Position numbers and translations under genes: made by a program
Assembly (NCBI GenBank): GCA_018287875.1
Contig: JAGVVL010000024.1
Span: 1 to 64,000 of the forward strand
Direction of reading: 5' to 3'
Source of the DNA: Nigrospora sphaerica
Taxonomy: Eukaryota; Ascomycota; Sordariomycetes; Amphisphaeriales; Apiosporaceae
Length of the DNA: 64,000 nt
In this document: one piece after another, positions 12,061 to 23,520 of the stretch
Numbering within the stretch: position 1 is the stretch's first letter
Layout of the letters: each line of letters opens with the position of its first letter
The notes under the pieces: model-generated
Told to the model about the DNA's origin: nothing
What the model saw: the letters and a program-made list of their open reading frames with translations, nothing else
Databases searched by the model: none

Positions 12061-13100
12061 GTGAACGCCGTCCTGGCCAAAGGCAATGGCCGCCGGACGA
12101 TACAGGCCCTTTCCAGCACCGGATGCCCGGGCCATTGTCCTGGACACCAATCGCGGAACAATCCGAAGAGGGCCTCTGCCCGGCGGCCGAAAGATGACCC
12201 TTCCCCCCTACATCAACAATGGAAACGTGACCCATCGGCACCATGCGAGAGGGGCTCGGTGGCCCTATCTCGACAGCGTGCTTTCATGCAAAGACACCGG
12301 ATCCTGCTTATGCTGTTCGCCAGTGTTGTAATCACAGGGTGCACAGATGCGCCGCCCCCTGATCCCATAACCCCAGAAGACCCCCGTAGACGGCACTGCT
12401 TTCCCTTTGGCCTATACCACTGGCTTACCCGCCCGCACCACCTGGCGGCTTGTTTACACTTGCCCGGACTGTTTCATGCACACACGCCTCCGGCGCGTTC
12501 CTCCTTTCATCCCACAAGGCATGCGTTCTGCCTTGCCCCGAGCAAAATACCCGACAACCCCCGACGTTTCGACCACGTCGTCGACCACGTCGTCAACCAC
12601 GTCGAAGCCGAGCGTGGCGAGCCCCCGACTACAAGCCCGACAGACCGGTGCACAAGTGGAAGCCCGTAGAGGTCGCTTGCACGAGATGCCGCCCCAGACA
12701 GCGAAACGGGACGGCGAGAGGCCCGACCTCGGCGCTTGCCGCCAGCACCACACCAAGCGCGAGTACGACGACTGCGACCCCGATACGATGCCGCATGCGA
12801 ATTTGAGACGGGAATACCAGCACCTCGTCGGGAAGGTGGCGGGCTACGTTCAGCTTCTCGAGCTGTTGCGGACCCGTCCAAAAGAGGAAGCTACTCATTC
12901 TTAAACAACTACGGGGAAACCGCAGTGCGCACGCCGTACTCGGCCTCATCAAGGAGGGCGCCCGCCACTCGACGGCTCTAGTTTCCCTATACATCAGGAG
13001 ATCGAATCGGCCCATACGAGTCTTCTTGGTGGACGGAACTCGTGCTGATCGTCGATGACGCGTTGCACCTCGGCCAATGCCCTGGGTAGTGTCGGTTTTC
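12061..13100 (+). pseudogene. degenerate Zn2Cys6 transcription factor, arm L
   Basis: A C6-type regulator remnant. VEVACTRCR at about 12,673-12,700 gives the first CxxC; after a frame change the text runs DGERPDLGACRQHHTKREYDD, where family members carry further cysteines. Here only some of the six remain: the third and the last appear as Arg, and the fourth is lost. Next comes the usual post-cluster helix (ANLRREYQHLVGKVAGYVQ) and the LLRTRPKEEA..ILKQLR..LGLIKE segment typical of this family. A Ser/Thr-rich linker with a 12-bp repeat (about 12,569-12,604) precedes the cluster. L has lost two bases near 12,895 relative to R, ending the frame early. DNA binding is not expected. Confidence 0.55.
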
Positions 13101-13962
13101 AACCACCCCGTTTTCATTGGCGGTTGTTCCTGTCCTTGCTATAGTAGTACTTGATGTCCTTTTTATCTCAATGCCGCTGTAACTCCCTGGGTGTTGGCTA
13201 CCCGGATGCCTGACGGAAGGAGCCAGCGGGAACAGAAGACGGGCCAGCGGCTGCTGACGCCTTGCATATCGACCATTGCCCTGCGGCTGAGAAGCGACGT
13301 CCGGGGTGTTCCAATGTTCCAGGGAGCTTTGTGTTCGTGGGCGGCCCATCAACCCTAGCCCCAGGCGTGCCGTCGTTAACGTAGCCGGCGCCGGTGGCGT
13401 TTTCAGTGTGGCGTGCAAGACCTGCCTAGCCTCTTTACGCCCGTTGGCACGAGACAATCTCTATTTCGAAACGGCCGACTGCGATGGGAATCTCGAGGAG
13501 TTCCCATGCCTGCCTCGAGGCCCAATGCTTTCTTCACCTCCATACCCGGCTGCATGACGAGAACGGCAACCAACTGGTCGCAAATCAAGAGCGTTGATGT
13601 TCCTGACAACAGGGCCAACAACAGAGCCAACAACAGTTCCCGCCAGGCATCGAAGTAGCCAGGAAGCTGCCGGTACTCACCCACGGGCCCCACTGGTCAA
13701 TTGCAATACAACAAAGCTCTCTTCTCCTATGCAACTTACATTCTCTGAAACCACTTAACATACGCATCCAAAACTCGCAACGCCCCTCGCCGACGCCCAG
13801 CCAGATGTAGCCCCCGAGTAAGGCTGCATCGTGCCCTATGTCTCTTTCGATATGGTTTACAGCCTCAGATCCACTTCAATAGAGCTGACTTGCTCGTAAT
13901 TATTCCCTACTGAGAAGTGGTCAACAATGTCCCACCCCATGGATTCTTGTTTGTTCGACCAT

Positions 13963-14832
13963 TCAGGGTTTTAACAGCTTAAAAGGAAACCCTCGCACCA
14001 TTAAGCTGGGTCGGGGGCAGAAAACTGGAACAGGTATCAAGGCAGTGGGATCGCGAGAGCCAACGTACAGTAGGGCCAAGGTCAGATCGCCATGGATACT
14101 GGCCTTCAGCGTCACCTCCACCTCGAGATTCAAGTCCAAGCGAAGTTTCATGCCGTTGTGTCCCTCGTCCCTGTGGCGGACCGTTTGCTGCTGCGGATTC
14201 TCCGGTGTAATCTCGCGTTGTATCTGCAAGTCCTGCTTCTCATCTAGGCTGTGCCTTCGTCTGTGACGAGATCTTACGTTTCTCTCCCCGTCGTCCGCTC
14301 CCTGGTCCACCCCCACGTATGTAGACCAGTTGCGGGGCCTTCTAGCTCGGGGCCGCCTCCCCGGCATCTCTTGCATGGGCCGTAGCGGATCGCAGCGCGA
14401 GCGCCTTGGGTGCGACGGTGGTGAAGAGTCCTCAACCGCTGTTGCGGGATCGCTATTGACGAAAGTGTTTAGCTCGCCGCATCCTAGCTGCTTCTCGGCC
14501 TGGATCGAGGCATACTTTGCTTGTCTGGACTCGCCAGAAGTTTCCGCCTCCGTACAAGGAGCCCGCCGGCCCCCATCCCATTGGATTCCTGGCCGGTCGT
14601 CTGGAGTGTCGTTTTGCTGGAGGCTTGCACCCTCCTGGCGACGTTTAGTTATGTGCTGGCCTGGAAACGATTCGTTGAACGGTTCATAGCCACGCGTACC
14701 GTCGGCCTGGGAATCCCGTTGGTAGTACTCTGCATCCATCAGATCCCGTGCTCGAGCTGTGTGATCTTCTGGCTCGGATGGCTTGCTATAAGGCGTGAGG
14801 AACGCCTTTGTTCTTGTATTACGATATGTCAA
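13963..14832 (-). CDS. conserved fungal hypothetical protein with DLNLE/IHGDLTL motif, arm L
   Basis: 289 codons, uninterrupted. Near residues 228-256 it carries GMKLRLDLNLEVEVTLKA followed by SIHGDLTLALL, a signature I know from many short hypothetical proteins of Pezizomycotina, where it normally lies at the extreme C-terminus; here about 35 further residues follow, so the native stop may be lost or an intron may lie there. The N-terminal two thirds are hydrophilic, Arg/Asp/Gln-rich and probably disordered, with no signal peptide or membrane segment. Function unknown. This is the intact copy. Confidence 0.6.
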   Translation of the reverse strand: MTYRNTRTKAFLTPYSKPSEPEDHTARARDLMDAEYYQRDSQADGTRGYEPFNESFPGQHITKRRQEGASLQQNDTPDDRPGIQWDGGRRAPCTEAETSGESRQAKYASIQAEKQLGCGELNTFVNSDPATAVEDSSPPSHPRRSRCDPLRPMQEMPGRRPRARRPRNWSTYVGVDQGADDGERNVRSRHRRRHSLDEKQDLQIQREITPENPQQQTVRHRDEGHNGMKLRLDLNLEVEVTLKASIHGDLTLALLYVGSRDPTALIPVPVFCPRPSLMVRGFPFKLLKP

Positions 14833-15202
14833 ATTTCTCTTATCTGTCCTGACCTACGAGGATTATAAGGGTTGTTCTCTGCACCCATCCATTCGGTATT
14901 CCCGTCCTTCCCACTTCGCTTGCCACATTGCACAAAGATAGAGGGAGCAATCCTCATCGAGATCACCCTGCCACCTTCCTCTCCACAAAACCCCTCCTAG
15001 CCACAGTCTCACTCCAGTGGGCAAGGCTTAACGCGCCACGACGAGTCCCTCTACAGTGGCCTTGACACGTTAGCGCTGACCAGAACCCTGGATTCTTTAG
15101 CGTGGTTCGACGTGAGGCGATTTCCTTAGCCGCGACCATACGTAGCTCCAAACCTTCGTCGCAGGGGGCGACAGTCCAGGTAGGGCTTAGAACTAAGGCA
15201 GC

Positions 15203-15373
15203 CTAGAAGGGACCAAGGCCAATGTTGGTGGTTTCAGCGTTTCCAGCGCGGAATCCACCGTAAGGTAACCCAATTCCGCGACCATCGCCGGGACCTCGGA
15301 ATTCAAAGTGATGTACAACCGGGGCACCGGCGGTCATGACACCAGGGTTTCCTACAGAGCGACCAAACGACAT
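15203..15373 (-). CDS. small 56-residue protein, arm L
   Basis: ATG to TAG, 56 codons. Begins MSFGRSVGNPGVMTAGAP and is Gly-rich (RGPGDGRGIGLPYGGFRAGN), ending GLGPF, with no hydrophobic segment. It lies inside a longer open frame in another phase (15,303-15,791, -), so the assignment rests on the protein-like composition. The inverted copy in R has the same length and frame. It could equally be the last exon of a longer gene: the codons before the ATG lie next to a GT..AG pair. No family recognised. Confidence 0.4.
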   Translation of the reverse strand: MSFGRSVGNPGVMTAGAPVVHHFEFRGPGDGRGIGLPYGGFRAGNAETTNIGLGPF

Positions 15374-15791
15374 ACATAGCTACATCAGGCACACGCCCTT
15401 TCCCCTCTCTGGCCGAACCCCTGACGTGCGACGTGATCTTTGGCCAATGGGCCGACCAGAGTGGCAAGCAAGAGGGATTGGGCCAATGCTGCGGATGAGT
15501 AAACGACGCGCGCCCTTCCACGCTCTCACAGCAGAACCCAGAAGGGTACGGGACCACCGATTCAAACTCTCTAGGAATTCCACGTCTGTTCCGCCATTCA
15601 ATGCCAAACAGGGAGCGTTGACCTACAGCGAGAGACCCACGCCCCCTCTTGCGGTGTACGCCAACAGAGGCCATCACTGAACAGAAGCAGCCAGCTAAAG
15701 AATAACAACCCGGGGCATCATATTGTTGTTCACTATGAGATTTTTGGGGTGCTCTCAGAGTGGTTATGCGTGGTATGACCAGGTGTGACAT
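15303..15791 (-). other. unidentified open frame overlapping the 56-residue frame, arm L
   Basis: 162 codons, also open at 30,248-30,736 (+) in R. Rich in Cys, Trp and Ser with no recognisable domain. It shares DNA with the small 56-residue frame in a different phase and with an antisense frame (15,336-15,680), so at most one of the three is coding. Confidence 0.2.
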
Positions 15792-15824
15792 GCCATCGGT
15801 CTCCGCGCAACGACAGTACGCATA

Positions 15825-16148
15825 CTAGCGAGGCCACACCGCAGACGACGCCACGGCAACATCCACCACGCCGGTGGCCTTCGGCGGGACCTTGAGATGG
15901 CTATCAGCAGGGCAAAGCATCAAGGATCTCATCCTGATACCAATGGCGACCCAGCCGCACTTTCTGCCTATCTTGGCAACGTTAACGAATGACGTGTAAA
16001 GCGCCGTCCTGATTTCGACCCCATGAAACCTTCCACAGCCCACACCGTACAGGCCTGGATCATTCCATGGCCTACTACAAAAGCCAGCTAGTTCATGTTG
16101 ACGACCAGGCTCAGACGGCCCATCAGAATGACGGCCGGTCTCTAGCAC
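15825..16148 (-). other. unidentified open frame at the inner end of arm L
   Basis: About 107 codons in L from a GTG; the same frame is longer in R (29,801-30,214, +, ATG start) because R has six Gs where L has five Cs near 16,215. No domain recognised. It is the innermost open frame of the repeat, about 180 bp from the sharp repeat edge. Confidence 0.25.
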
Positions 16149-16649
16149 ATGTTGTTGACCAAAACCCCTTCGTGCAATCGACCCCAGCGGGTTGGTGGAC
16201 GCTATGCTTGCGTGCCCCCATCTCCCGAATACCGCATCTTGGCAGGCCCCTCGCCCTACCCTCTACGTAGCGATGTCCCGATCCCATTAAACCGACGAAC
16301 CAGGACAGCCGTGCTGTCTACCACTCGTATGCAGTATTTTCTCAAGGGGAAGTGAATTTGTGTTAGAGTCATCGCCCGACCTCTGAAGGCGAGTTCATGC
16401 GACTTTTGCTCCCTAGAAGTAACATTGAAACCCTGATAAAGCTCGTCCATGATCAGGGGATGGAATCCGCCTAGTTCTTTCAAACCCCGAACTAGCTGAA
16501 CAAGATGCCCCAATCCCTATCAGAACCAGATCAAAAACCACCCGAATCCATCTGTCGACCCCGAGATCCGGACGTCACCACCTCGCCTGATGGACAGGGC
16601 GGCTGCTTGATTTCTCACTGTCTGAGCCCTCCCACCAATCAAAAGCGAA

Positions 16650-18797
16650 GTGGATATGGAAATTCCCAAGGCGAAGCGGCGACTTCCGACCGCTAAGGGA
16701 AGACGAACGAAAATCAGCTGCGACTCTTGCAGGACCAGCCGGCGCAAATGTCAGCGCCCCGAGTACACTGGGTGGAAAGACGAAGTTCAACGCGTCAGCG
16801 AAGAAGAGCCAGTCGGCCCCTGCATGTCGTGTCTGGAGGCCGGCCTGCTATGCAGGGTAACATTACCTCGAATGCACAGGTTCTCTGGCGACGCGAAAAA
16901 TTTCAGCCGGCGGTACGAGGCTCTGATGGGAATCGTCCAAGGCCTTTACCCGCAACTGGGCTCCGAACCCACCGCTGAAGAGCTGGCCCTGTTCGGCCAA
17001 GAACGAGGAGTCGCGATGCCGGGTGGAGGGCTTGAGCAGCACGGCAGACAACAACCATCCCATAGTACCCCACCTTATTCTACTACGGCACTTCCTAACG
17101 TCAGAGTGACTGTCCCAGAGGTAGCGAATGAATGCACGGCTCTGGTCTGCGACGAGTACGGAAACGCCAATTCCGTTGATCCATCTGGATCCTTTTCCTT
17201 CGTCTCGAGGTTGCGGACTCTTATTACCAACCGTTTGATGCCACCCGACTTCAACCTCAGCAACGAAAAACCGAGATACTCCTCAAGGCCCGCGGATGTG
17301 ACAACTGTGGGATCATTGTACCAGCACTGTGACCTTGGAAGGTTGCTATTCAACCCCGGTGGCTTTGTACCGCACCAATCGCAGAACGGACGCGGTTCCA
17401 CCACCTCGGAGCTGGCCCGAGAATGCAGTGGGGACAGGGGTGCCGTCTGCCGTCTGCCACATTGTGTTTCGGCACACCAGGTTGAGCTACCCTGCAGAGA
17501 AGGACTCGGACAGCTGCATCGAGGCCTTCTTCCGCTATTTGCATCCCGATTTCCTCCTCTTCCATAGGCCTACATTCCAAATGGTCTATGAGGAAATCTG
17601 GGACGCAGTCGAAACGTCCCGCGGAGAACAAGGGTCTGAGATCTCAACCGGATGGCTCGGCTGCCTGTACATGATCTACGCGCTCGGCTCCCGATTTCTG
17701 GCCCAGAACGAAAAGTGGTCGACATTCCAACACCAATGGTTTACGAAAACGAAGGGCCTGGCGACTCAATGCGTTCCCTTGAGCCTCCCCAGCGTCTGTG
17801 CTCTGATGCTTCAGTCCCTCTACTTGACCTACCAAAACGATCACACGATGGCTTGGATCTACCACGGCTCGGCTTTCCAATGCGCCATGGCGCTAGGGAT
17901 GCATCGCCAAGACGTCTCCACAACCTTCCATCCTTTTACGCGCGAGCTGCGGAAGCGTGTGTGGTGGACTCTTTACATTTACGAGCAAAGTCTTTGCTGT
18001 GACCTAGGGCACCCGACGGCCACGGACGATGGAGAGGTCAGTGTTGCCTTCCCCGACGAAAACATCCTAGAATGCGCCTATGGCCAGCCGCCCAAGCTGG
18101 TGGAGTGGTCTTCGCGGCTCTGGCATCTCTTGGGGTGCATTCGGAAAGACGTGTGCAACCAGCCGGCTGACCCCGTGGGTGGGTACAGCCAAGTGGTCCA
18201 GCACCTGCGACGCCTTCTGAGTTGGCGCGCCAGTGCCCCGTCGGAGATATTTCTCCAGCTCACGAGTCTGAGTGAAGCCAATGCTGCTACTTGGCGGGCC
18301 TCGATGCTGCTGCGCATCACCTATCAGTGCGCACTTGGCCTGCTGACGAGGAACTCACTACTGAGGACCGTTACGGCCAGTAAGCAACATCAAGGCCTTG
18401 GGATGGATGCCTATATCATCGGCCAGCTGGACCAGATTTGCGTCACGTCCGCTATGCGCACCGTGGATCTTCTCGTTGAATTGTGGCGTGGCGGCCGTTT
18501 TCAGAGGACCTTCCGGCTTGACGCCCACTCTGCTTTTGTTGCGAACGTGGAAATCGAATTGAGACTTGTCGCCCCGACTCGGGGATGCTTAGGCGGGATC
18601 CTTGTGAGAAACACTGGCGTCCCTGGGAGTCCGAGCCTTCGGAGACACAGGACGATGCCCTGGCTACGGAGTCCCGGACTGACCTGGACCATGACTTGGA
18701 GTTCCTCATTACACGCAATCACCTTACCGAGTGCTACAGCATGACAAGCCTGGAGGATGCGGTAAACAAGGTCCATAATATCCAGGGGATGTCATGA
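16650..18797 (+). CDS. Zn2Cys6 transcription factor 1 with fungal-specific regulatory domain (two apparent frameshifts)
   Basis: A nuclear C6 regulator. From ATG 16,650 a basic stretch leads into the zinc cluster at residues 24-68, cysteines at 24, 27, 34, 58, 61 and 68 (C-x2-C-x6-C-x23-C-x2-C-x6-C); the 23-residue central loop is unusually long. After a linker the middle homology domain begins at EAFFRYLHPDFLLFHRPTF and includes WLGCLYMIYALG, SLYLTYQ, ALGMHRQD and RKRVWWTLYIYEQ, the hallmark of the Fungal_trans family. The text moves from frame 1 to frame 2 near 17,430-17,460 and back near 18,560, ending EDAVNKVHNIQGMS. The shifts compensate, so they may be sequence errors or a short intron plus an error. 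Total about 710 residues. It lies 327 bp inside the repeat edge. Target genes cannot be inferred. Confidence 0.85.
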
Positions 18798-19522
18798 ATA
18801 ATTGGGCTAGCCAAAGTCGTGATGTGTATTCGGAAATACGCTTCAAGGCCGTGTCCCGCCTGAGCAGTTGTACTTTGGACACGAGAGCCAGATTCAGTTT
18901 ACTATGCTTGTTTATTTCCCAGGAATGCTCTAGGTTTTCTCGCGTCAAAGACTTTCATTCTATTATAATCAACACTGGTCAGGTGAAGGATGCTCTGTGG
19001 CCCCTCCAGTGAACTCATGGTGGTGGCTCCCGTCCTACCGCGAAACCTGACGGGGATCCTCTCAACAGCGAAAGGGTTGAGGTACTACTGTACAGGGAAT
19101 AGGGCTGTGGCGGGCTTGCGCCGGAGCTGCTCCGAACTACCAATAAATACCGAAGTTGCGTCAGCAATTTGTATTTAACGCAGTAGCGCCCCTTCCTCAG
19201 CAGGCGGTTTCTCCCCGGCGGTAGCTGATTCGCCCAGTCGATTTCCGTGCTGCGGCGGAGGCTCCGATCGATGCTCTTTCCACTGCAATATGGTAGCCGG
19301 ATTCTCTGGATCCGTGATTACCGTGGTTTTCTGTCGGCCTTCCAGAGAAAACCGGGGGTTTCTATTTTTTCTAGTGTCAAAAACAGCGGGACATCCTATT
19401 TTGGCTCTAGTGTCGTTTTTTTCTCTTCATACCCAAATGATTCGGATCGGGCCACTTCACCCACAGCCCACTATCCTCGGGCGTCGACCCTTACATAAGA
19501 GAACAGAATCGGGTTACCAGCC
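18798..19522. other. intergenic, nothing recognised
   Basis: Downstream of transcription factor 1. Short open frames on both strands without recognisable content; no terminator element can be defined for a fungal gene from sequence alone. Confidence 0.5.
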
Positions 19523-20302
19523 CTAGCTGTCTTCAAAAACATCACTGCAATGATTTCGACGTGTCTCTCGAGGCCAAGCCCTTCGAAGTACTGCGATTAG
19601 CCCGTCTGATGTGCAGAAAACTGCGGCTTCGAGTTCAAAACTAGCGGATCGATTTTGTTGACGAGACACGTTTGTATCTTGCTGAGCTGGTCTGGATGTC
19701 GCGACCGCTCCCTCTGTCGATGGCTCTGGATGGTAGTGTGTAGGGTTGGGTAGTCCTGCTCCTCCACCCAAAGCGCTGTCGGTTTCATTGCCATTCTCGG
19801 CTGCGAAGTCCTCGTTCCTTCGGGGCTCCCGATAGCGAAACCGCATATACTGTACGGAGTCTCTGGCCTTGGTACTCTCCAGACTCCTAACAGCGTCTCC
19901 TAAACAGTCTTCTGCAACGCATTCGTAGAAACTCTAGCCTCGCAATCGACAAGGGCTGACACCAAGAACGAGTGTCGCTGTACCGGTAGCAAACATGATT
20001 GCTAGTGTCTGGGTGAACCTATTTAGAATAAGTGCAACCCGCAGCTCTCTCCCTATCGATGGTATGCTTGTCGAATACGATGCGCGTCCCAGTGCATGGC
20101 GAATGGGATTGAAGCCTCGGAAACAAACAGACGTCTGATACATGCTGCGTCGATGGCGCGCCCTGTTTCTCATCAGCCTTAAGCGCAGAAAGTAATCGTA
20201 ATGCCGGACTGACTCTTGCTTCTCTCCGATCCCCGGTAGACGCACACACAAGCCACTAGAACTTCGTAGACCAGGGTGAAGCAACACTCGCAATGGATCC
20301 AT
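19523..20302 (-). other. possible decayed gene, unidentified
   Basis: Two consecutive minus-strand frames: 19,934-20,302, with a hydrophobic patch (TLAIMFATGTATLVLGV) near its end, and 19,523-19,846, hydrophilic and Asn/Gln/Ser-rich like a cytosolic tail (AAENGNETDSALGGGAG). Together they could be the last membrane span and tail of a membrane protein, but the intervening DNA does not read through and no family was recognised. Confidence 0.2.
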
Positions 20303-23300
20303 CGTCCATTTAATGATCGGATTCGCAGGTAGTGGAGGGCTGATGACCTAAGATCCCCACTATGGACTCCGATGCGAAGAGGAAACTCGCAGCAGGTGAT
20401 AGATCTACGAAGTTAGACGCAGGGTCGGTTGGCTCAGCAAGTTGCGGGCGAACTGTTGGAGAAGGATGGGCTGACCGTGGATGGACATGAACATTTGCTC
20501 CATTGCGACTGCCTTAAGCCCCTGGATTCTTAGGTTCACTTAAAGTTTCGTTGCGATTTGAACAAGATACCACACGGGCATGGGTCCGTTTACAGCTTGC
20601 GCGTCGCACGCTGGGCCTTCGGGGAGTTGACAGGAACAGAAACCTGTGACCTACTTAGTTAAGAGGGAGAGACGGCATCATCTTGATCTGTGTTCGAGTT
20701 GGATGACTTTTGGAGCTCCTCAAAAGCAATACCATAGCGTCTTAGTAGGTAGTCTTTGCCCGTTCGAGTGGCTGCCGTAAGACCCATCCACATCCAATAT
20801 TTGCCTGTTTTCTGGCCCAAGTGCGGGGTTGTGGAATAAGAAATGAAGGCTGAAGAAGCCGGGCGTGGGAGGCGTTTTGCACTTGCTTCTAGACTTATCA
20901 GTCAGTCAATCAGTCATAGGACACCTATGGTGGCTTTCATAATCGCCCAAACCATACCCCTTGCTACGGCCTGGCAGTTGGTCCCCGGCAGGAGTAGCCA
21001 TAATAGTACAGAGGTGGGCAGAATGATCCCACTGGCTCATGACTGGAGCTTTTGCTTCGTGGCACGGTGGGTTAGCCCACACACCCTGTAACACCCTTGC
21101 CGTAGGTTCGCTACGTCCTTCTCCAAGGCTGCAGCTGCCACAGGACAAGTGGTAGTCCAGTAGACTCCGGTCTACAGATCTTCAAACAATCGTATAATTA
21201 GCATAAACGTTGATTAGCCTTTGGGTTTTGTTTAGCGTCTTTTTTGAGCTGCTTCCTCCAGGGGCATTGAATTCTGAATGAACAGGTAGTCAAGAGCGCT
21301 TGTCAAACCAGGTGGTTACTATTTTGGCTATTGCACAAAATGCTCAAAGCAGCCGGTCAAGCCTAGTATCAGGGCATTCAATACCTTAATACCGTCTTCC
21401 TTATCATATGGAACTTCCCGATGGCCGAGGATGCTTATGGGTATCTGCCCATAGTTTCCGGATCTACTGGGATATACGCTTCTTTCCGGTTTGAAGCGGG
21501 AAGACGTACTTAACCTATGGATGTTTAAGGCGCCTTGTTGTCTTAGTCTTTGTTTGCCGGCAATTCATATGCTGTACTTCTTAGAACTAGGAAGAGCGTA
21601 TTGTTTTCCTTTGGGCCCCAAATGCATCGACGACGTATATCCACGCCATTGATCTGCCCTAGACCGTGACTTTACTTGTAAGTCCTCCGTTGTATCCCGG
21701 GTATGTAAGTCAAGTATCTTTTGATGAGCAATTCCCTTGCTGTCTCCACTACCGAGTCCTGTTGCAAACCCTTAAGTAGATGAGATGATCCTCATGGCCT
21801 ATGGTATTTCTATCTGTAGCAAGCTTGCTGTAAGCAATTTATCGTTTAGCTCGGAGCCTCTAGTTACTGCGCCAATGCTACTCGAAGAAGGGGTGATTCA
21901 ACCCCGGTTGTACGGGTCCACGCGGGTCGGATTCGTGGTGTACCTTGTTCCTTTCACGCCTCAGGAGCGCCTGGTCGCCGGTACCTTGTCTTGGTGCATA
22001 AGCGATAGAGCACATGCACGGGCAAACACTACAGCCACTTGACTTTTGAGGCTTTAATGGGCTGAGGTCAAACATCATGGCACGCACATGATCTATCGTC
22101 TGTTCAGTACCCATTTCATCGAACAGCTGATCTTCTATCCTTCTTGAAAGTCCCGTGAGTATTACTCTTTGACCACACGACAACCGTGGCGTTGCTCTCA
22201 TTCTTCGAAATTGGCTATCCTGCTTCTTAGCTCTTGTTCCGCCAGTCCCGTTGTGACACTACTTTCGCCATGTGCGATTATACGCAGGTGTGATATAAAA
22301 GGCCCTATCCGAATACGCAGCCTGATTCTTCAAGGTTGAATATAATTGCGGCCACTTTCGGTTTTGTGTCAGTAGGTGGTGCTATGATTACGAACAAACA
22401 CACCGGGTGTGCCCACTAAACATTACTGCTGGTGAACCCAGGTATGTCCTCAATTCCTGCGACCGGATTCCGAGTATTGACATTGAAATAGGGGCGATGA
22501 ACTGTATAGTCAGTCATCAACAAAACCAGCAGAGACATTGGATCACATCTGGCACTCTAACAATTTCGCAGCCAGTTGCAGGCCTTATGACCCGCCGTCA
22601 TGAATATGGATGGTATATTCAAAGAAGTAGACGAAAATGACCAAATATATTGCATGGCAAGTTAAGCTAAAGGCCAATCGTAAATACAGGGCCAGTCAAA
22701 GATTGAAAGATGCCAGTTGAGCACATTGCCCGAGCTAAAGCAGTCTTTGTTCATGAGCAGGACAAATATAGGCAGCTGGTTCAAAATAATGCATTCTAAC
22801 CAAAAGTTGCCACAGCAGCGTCCTTGTCCTTAACTTTACCCTACCAAGGCATGGTTATATCTTCGGTGTATCATCTGTTGGATATCGTCATCTTATCCAC
22901 GTAGCCGCTATCCGTGATCGTCTCAGAGCCCCAGTCCTTGGCGTACCATTGGCATTGGGCACGGCTTAGAAACTTCTACGCATGTCATTCTATAAGCTCT
23001 GGAAGTGGGTTTCCTAGCGCTGTCTGAGCTGCTTAACAAGGCACTAAATAGCATGAAAGCAGCAGAAGTAACCGCATCGACGTTTTCATACCGTAATTAC
23101 TAGGTATCTCCATTATATAAAACAGCTCTGGAATGTAGTTAAAATGATGTACAATACCGAAACTGTGTGAATGCTCCCTTCCGACAAAACTCCCAGGCCG
23201 CACACCCGCCGCTTCAGGAATCAGTTCCAGTGTTGGCCGTTCTCGTTCCTGGAAGCTGCTGTTTCTCCTCGTGTTCGAGCCCCTTCAGCAATTGCAATCA

Positions 23301-23520
23301 TATCTTGCAGATTTGGCGAATTGGACCGCCTTAGCAACTCAAGTGTGCGATTAGAAAGTCGGAACAAAGTTGCTGAATCGATAAACTTTGACAGGACCGG
23401 ATCTCGATTGCATTGATGCAGGAGACAAATGTTTTTGTATTCCCTGTAGGGTGTTAGCGTAACACCAACCTTGAGTCAGCGAGACGACCGCTCACCGTTG
23501 GACGAGAGTGGAAACGTTTG
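20303..23520. other. gene-poor, relatively AT-rich stretch
   Basis: About 3.2 kb without a convincing frame. Several lines are well below half GC (for example around 21,190 and 22,630). No transposase, tRNA or tandem array was recognised. It could hold regulatory DNA of the two flanking regulators or old mutated repeat sequence. Confidence 0.45.

Larger units (their letters stand above)
1060..16323 (+). repeat. Repeat arm L (left arm of palindrome 1)
   Basis: Found again, reverse-complemented, at 29,715 to about 44,985. Paired positions add up to 46,038-46,044 over about 14.4 kb, so net indels are small. The inner edge is sharp: 16,323 pairs with 29,715 and the flanks differ. From about 1,915 inward L and R are almost identical; from 1,060 to 1,915 they are clearly diverged. 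A third, more diverged copy in the same orientation as L lies at 52-64 kb. Composition is GC-rich (one sampled line, 4,201-4,260, is 65 percent) and dense in CpG. No transposase, reverse transcriptase or integrase was recognised, so this is a segmental repeat of unknown nature. Confidence 0.93.
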
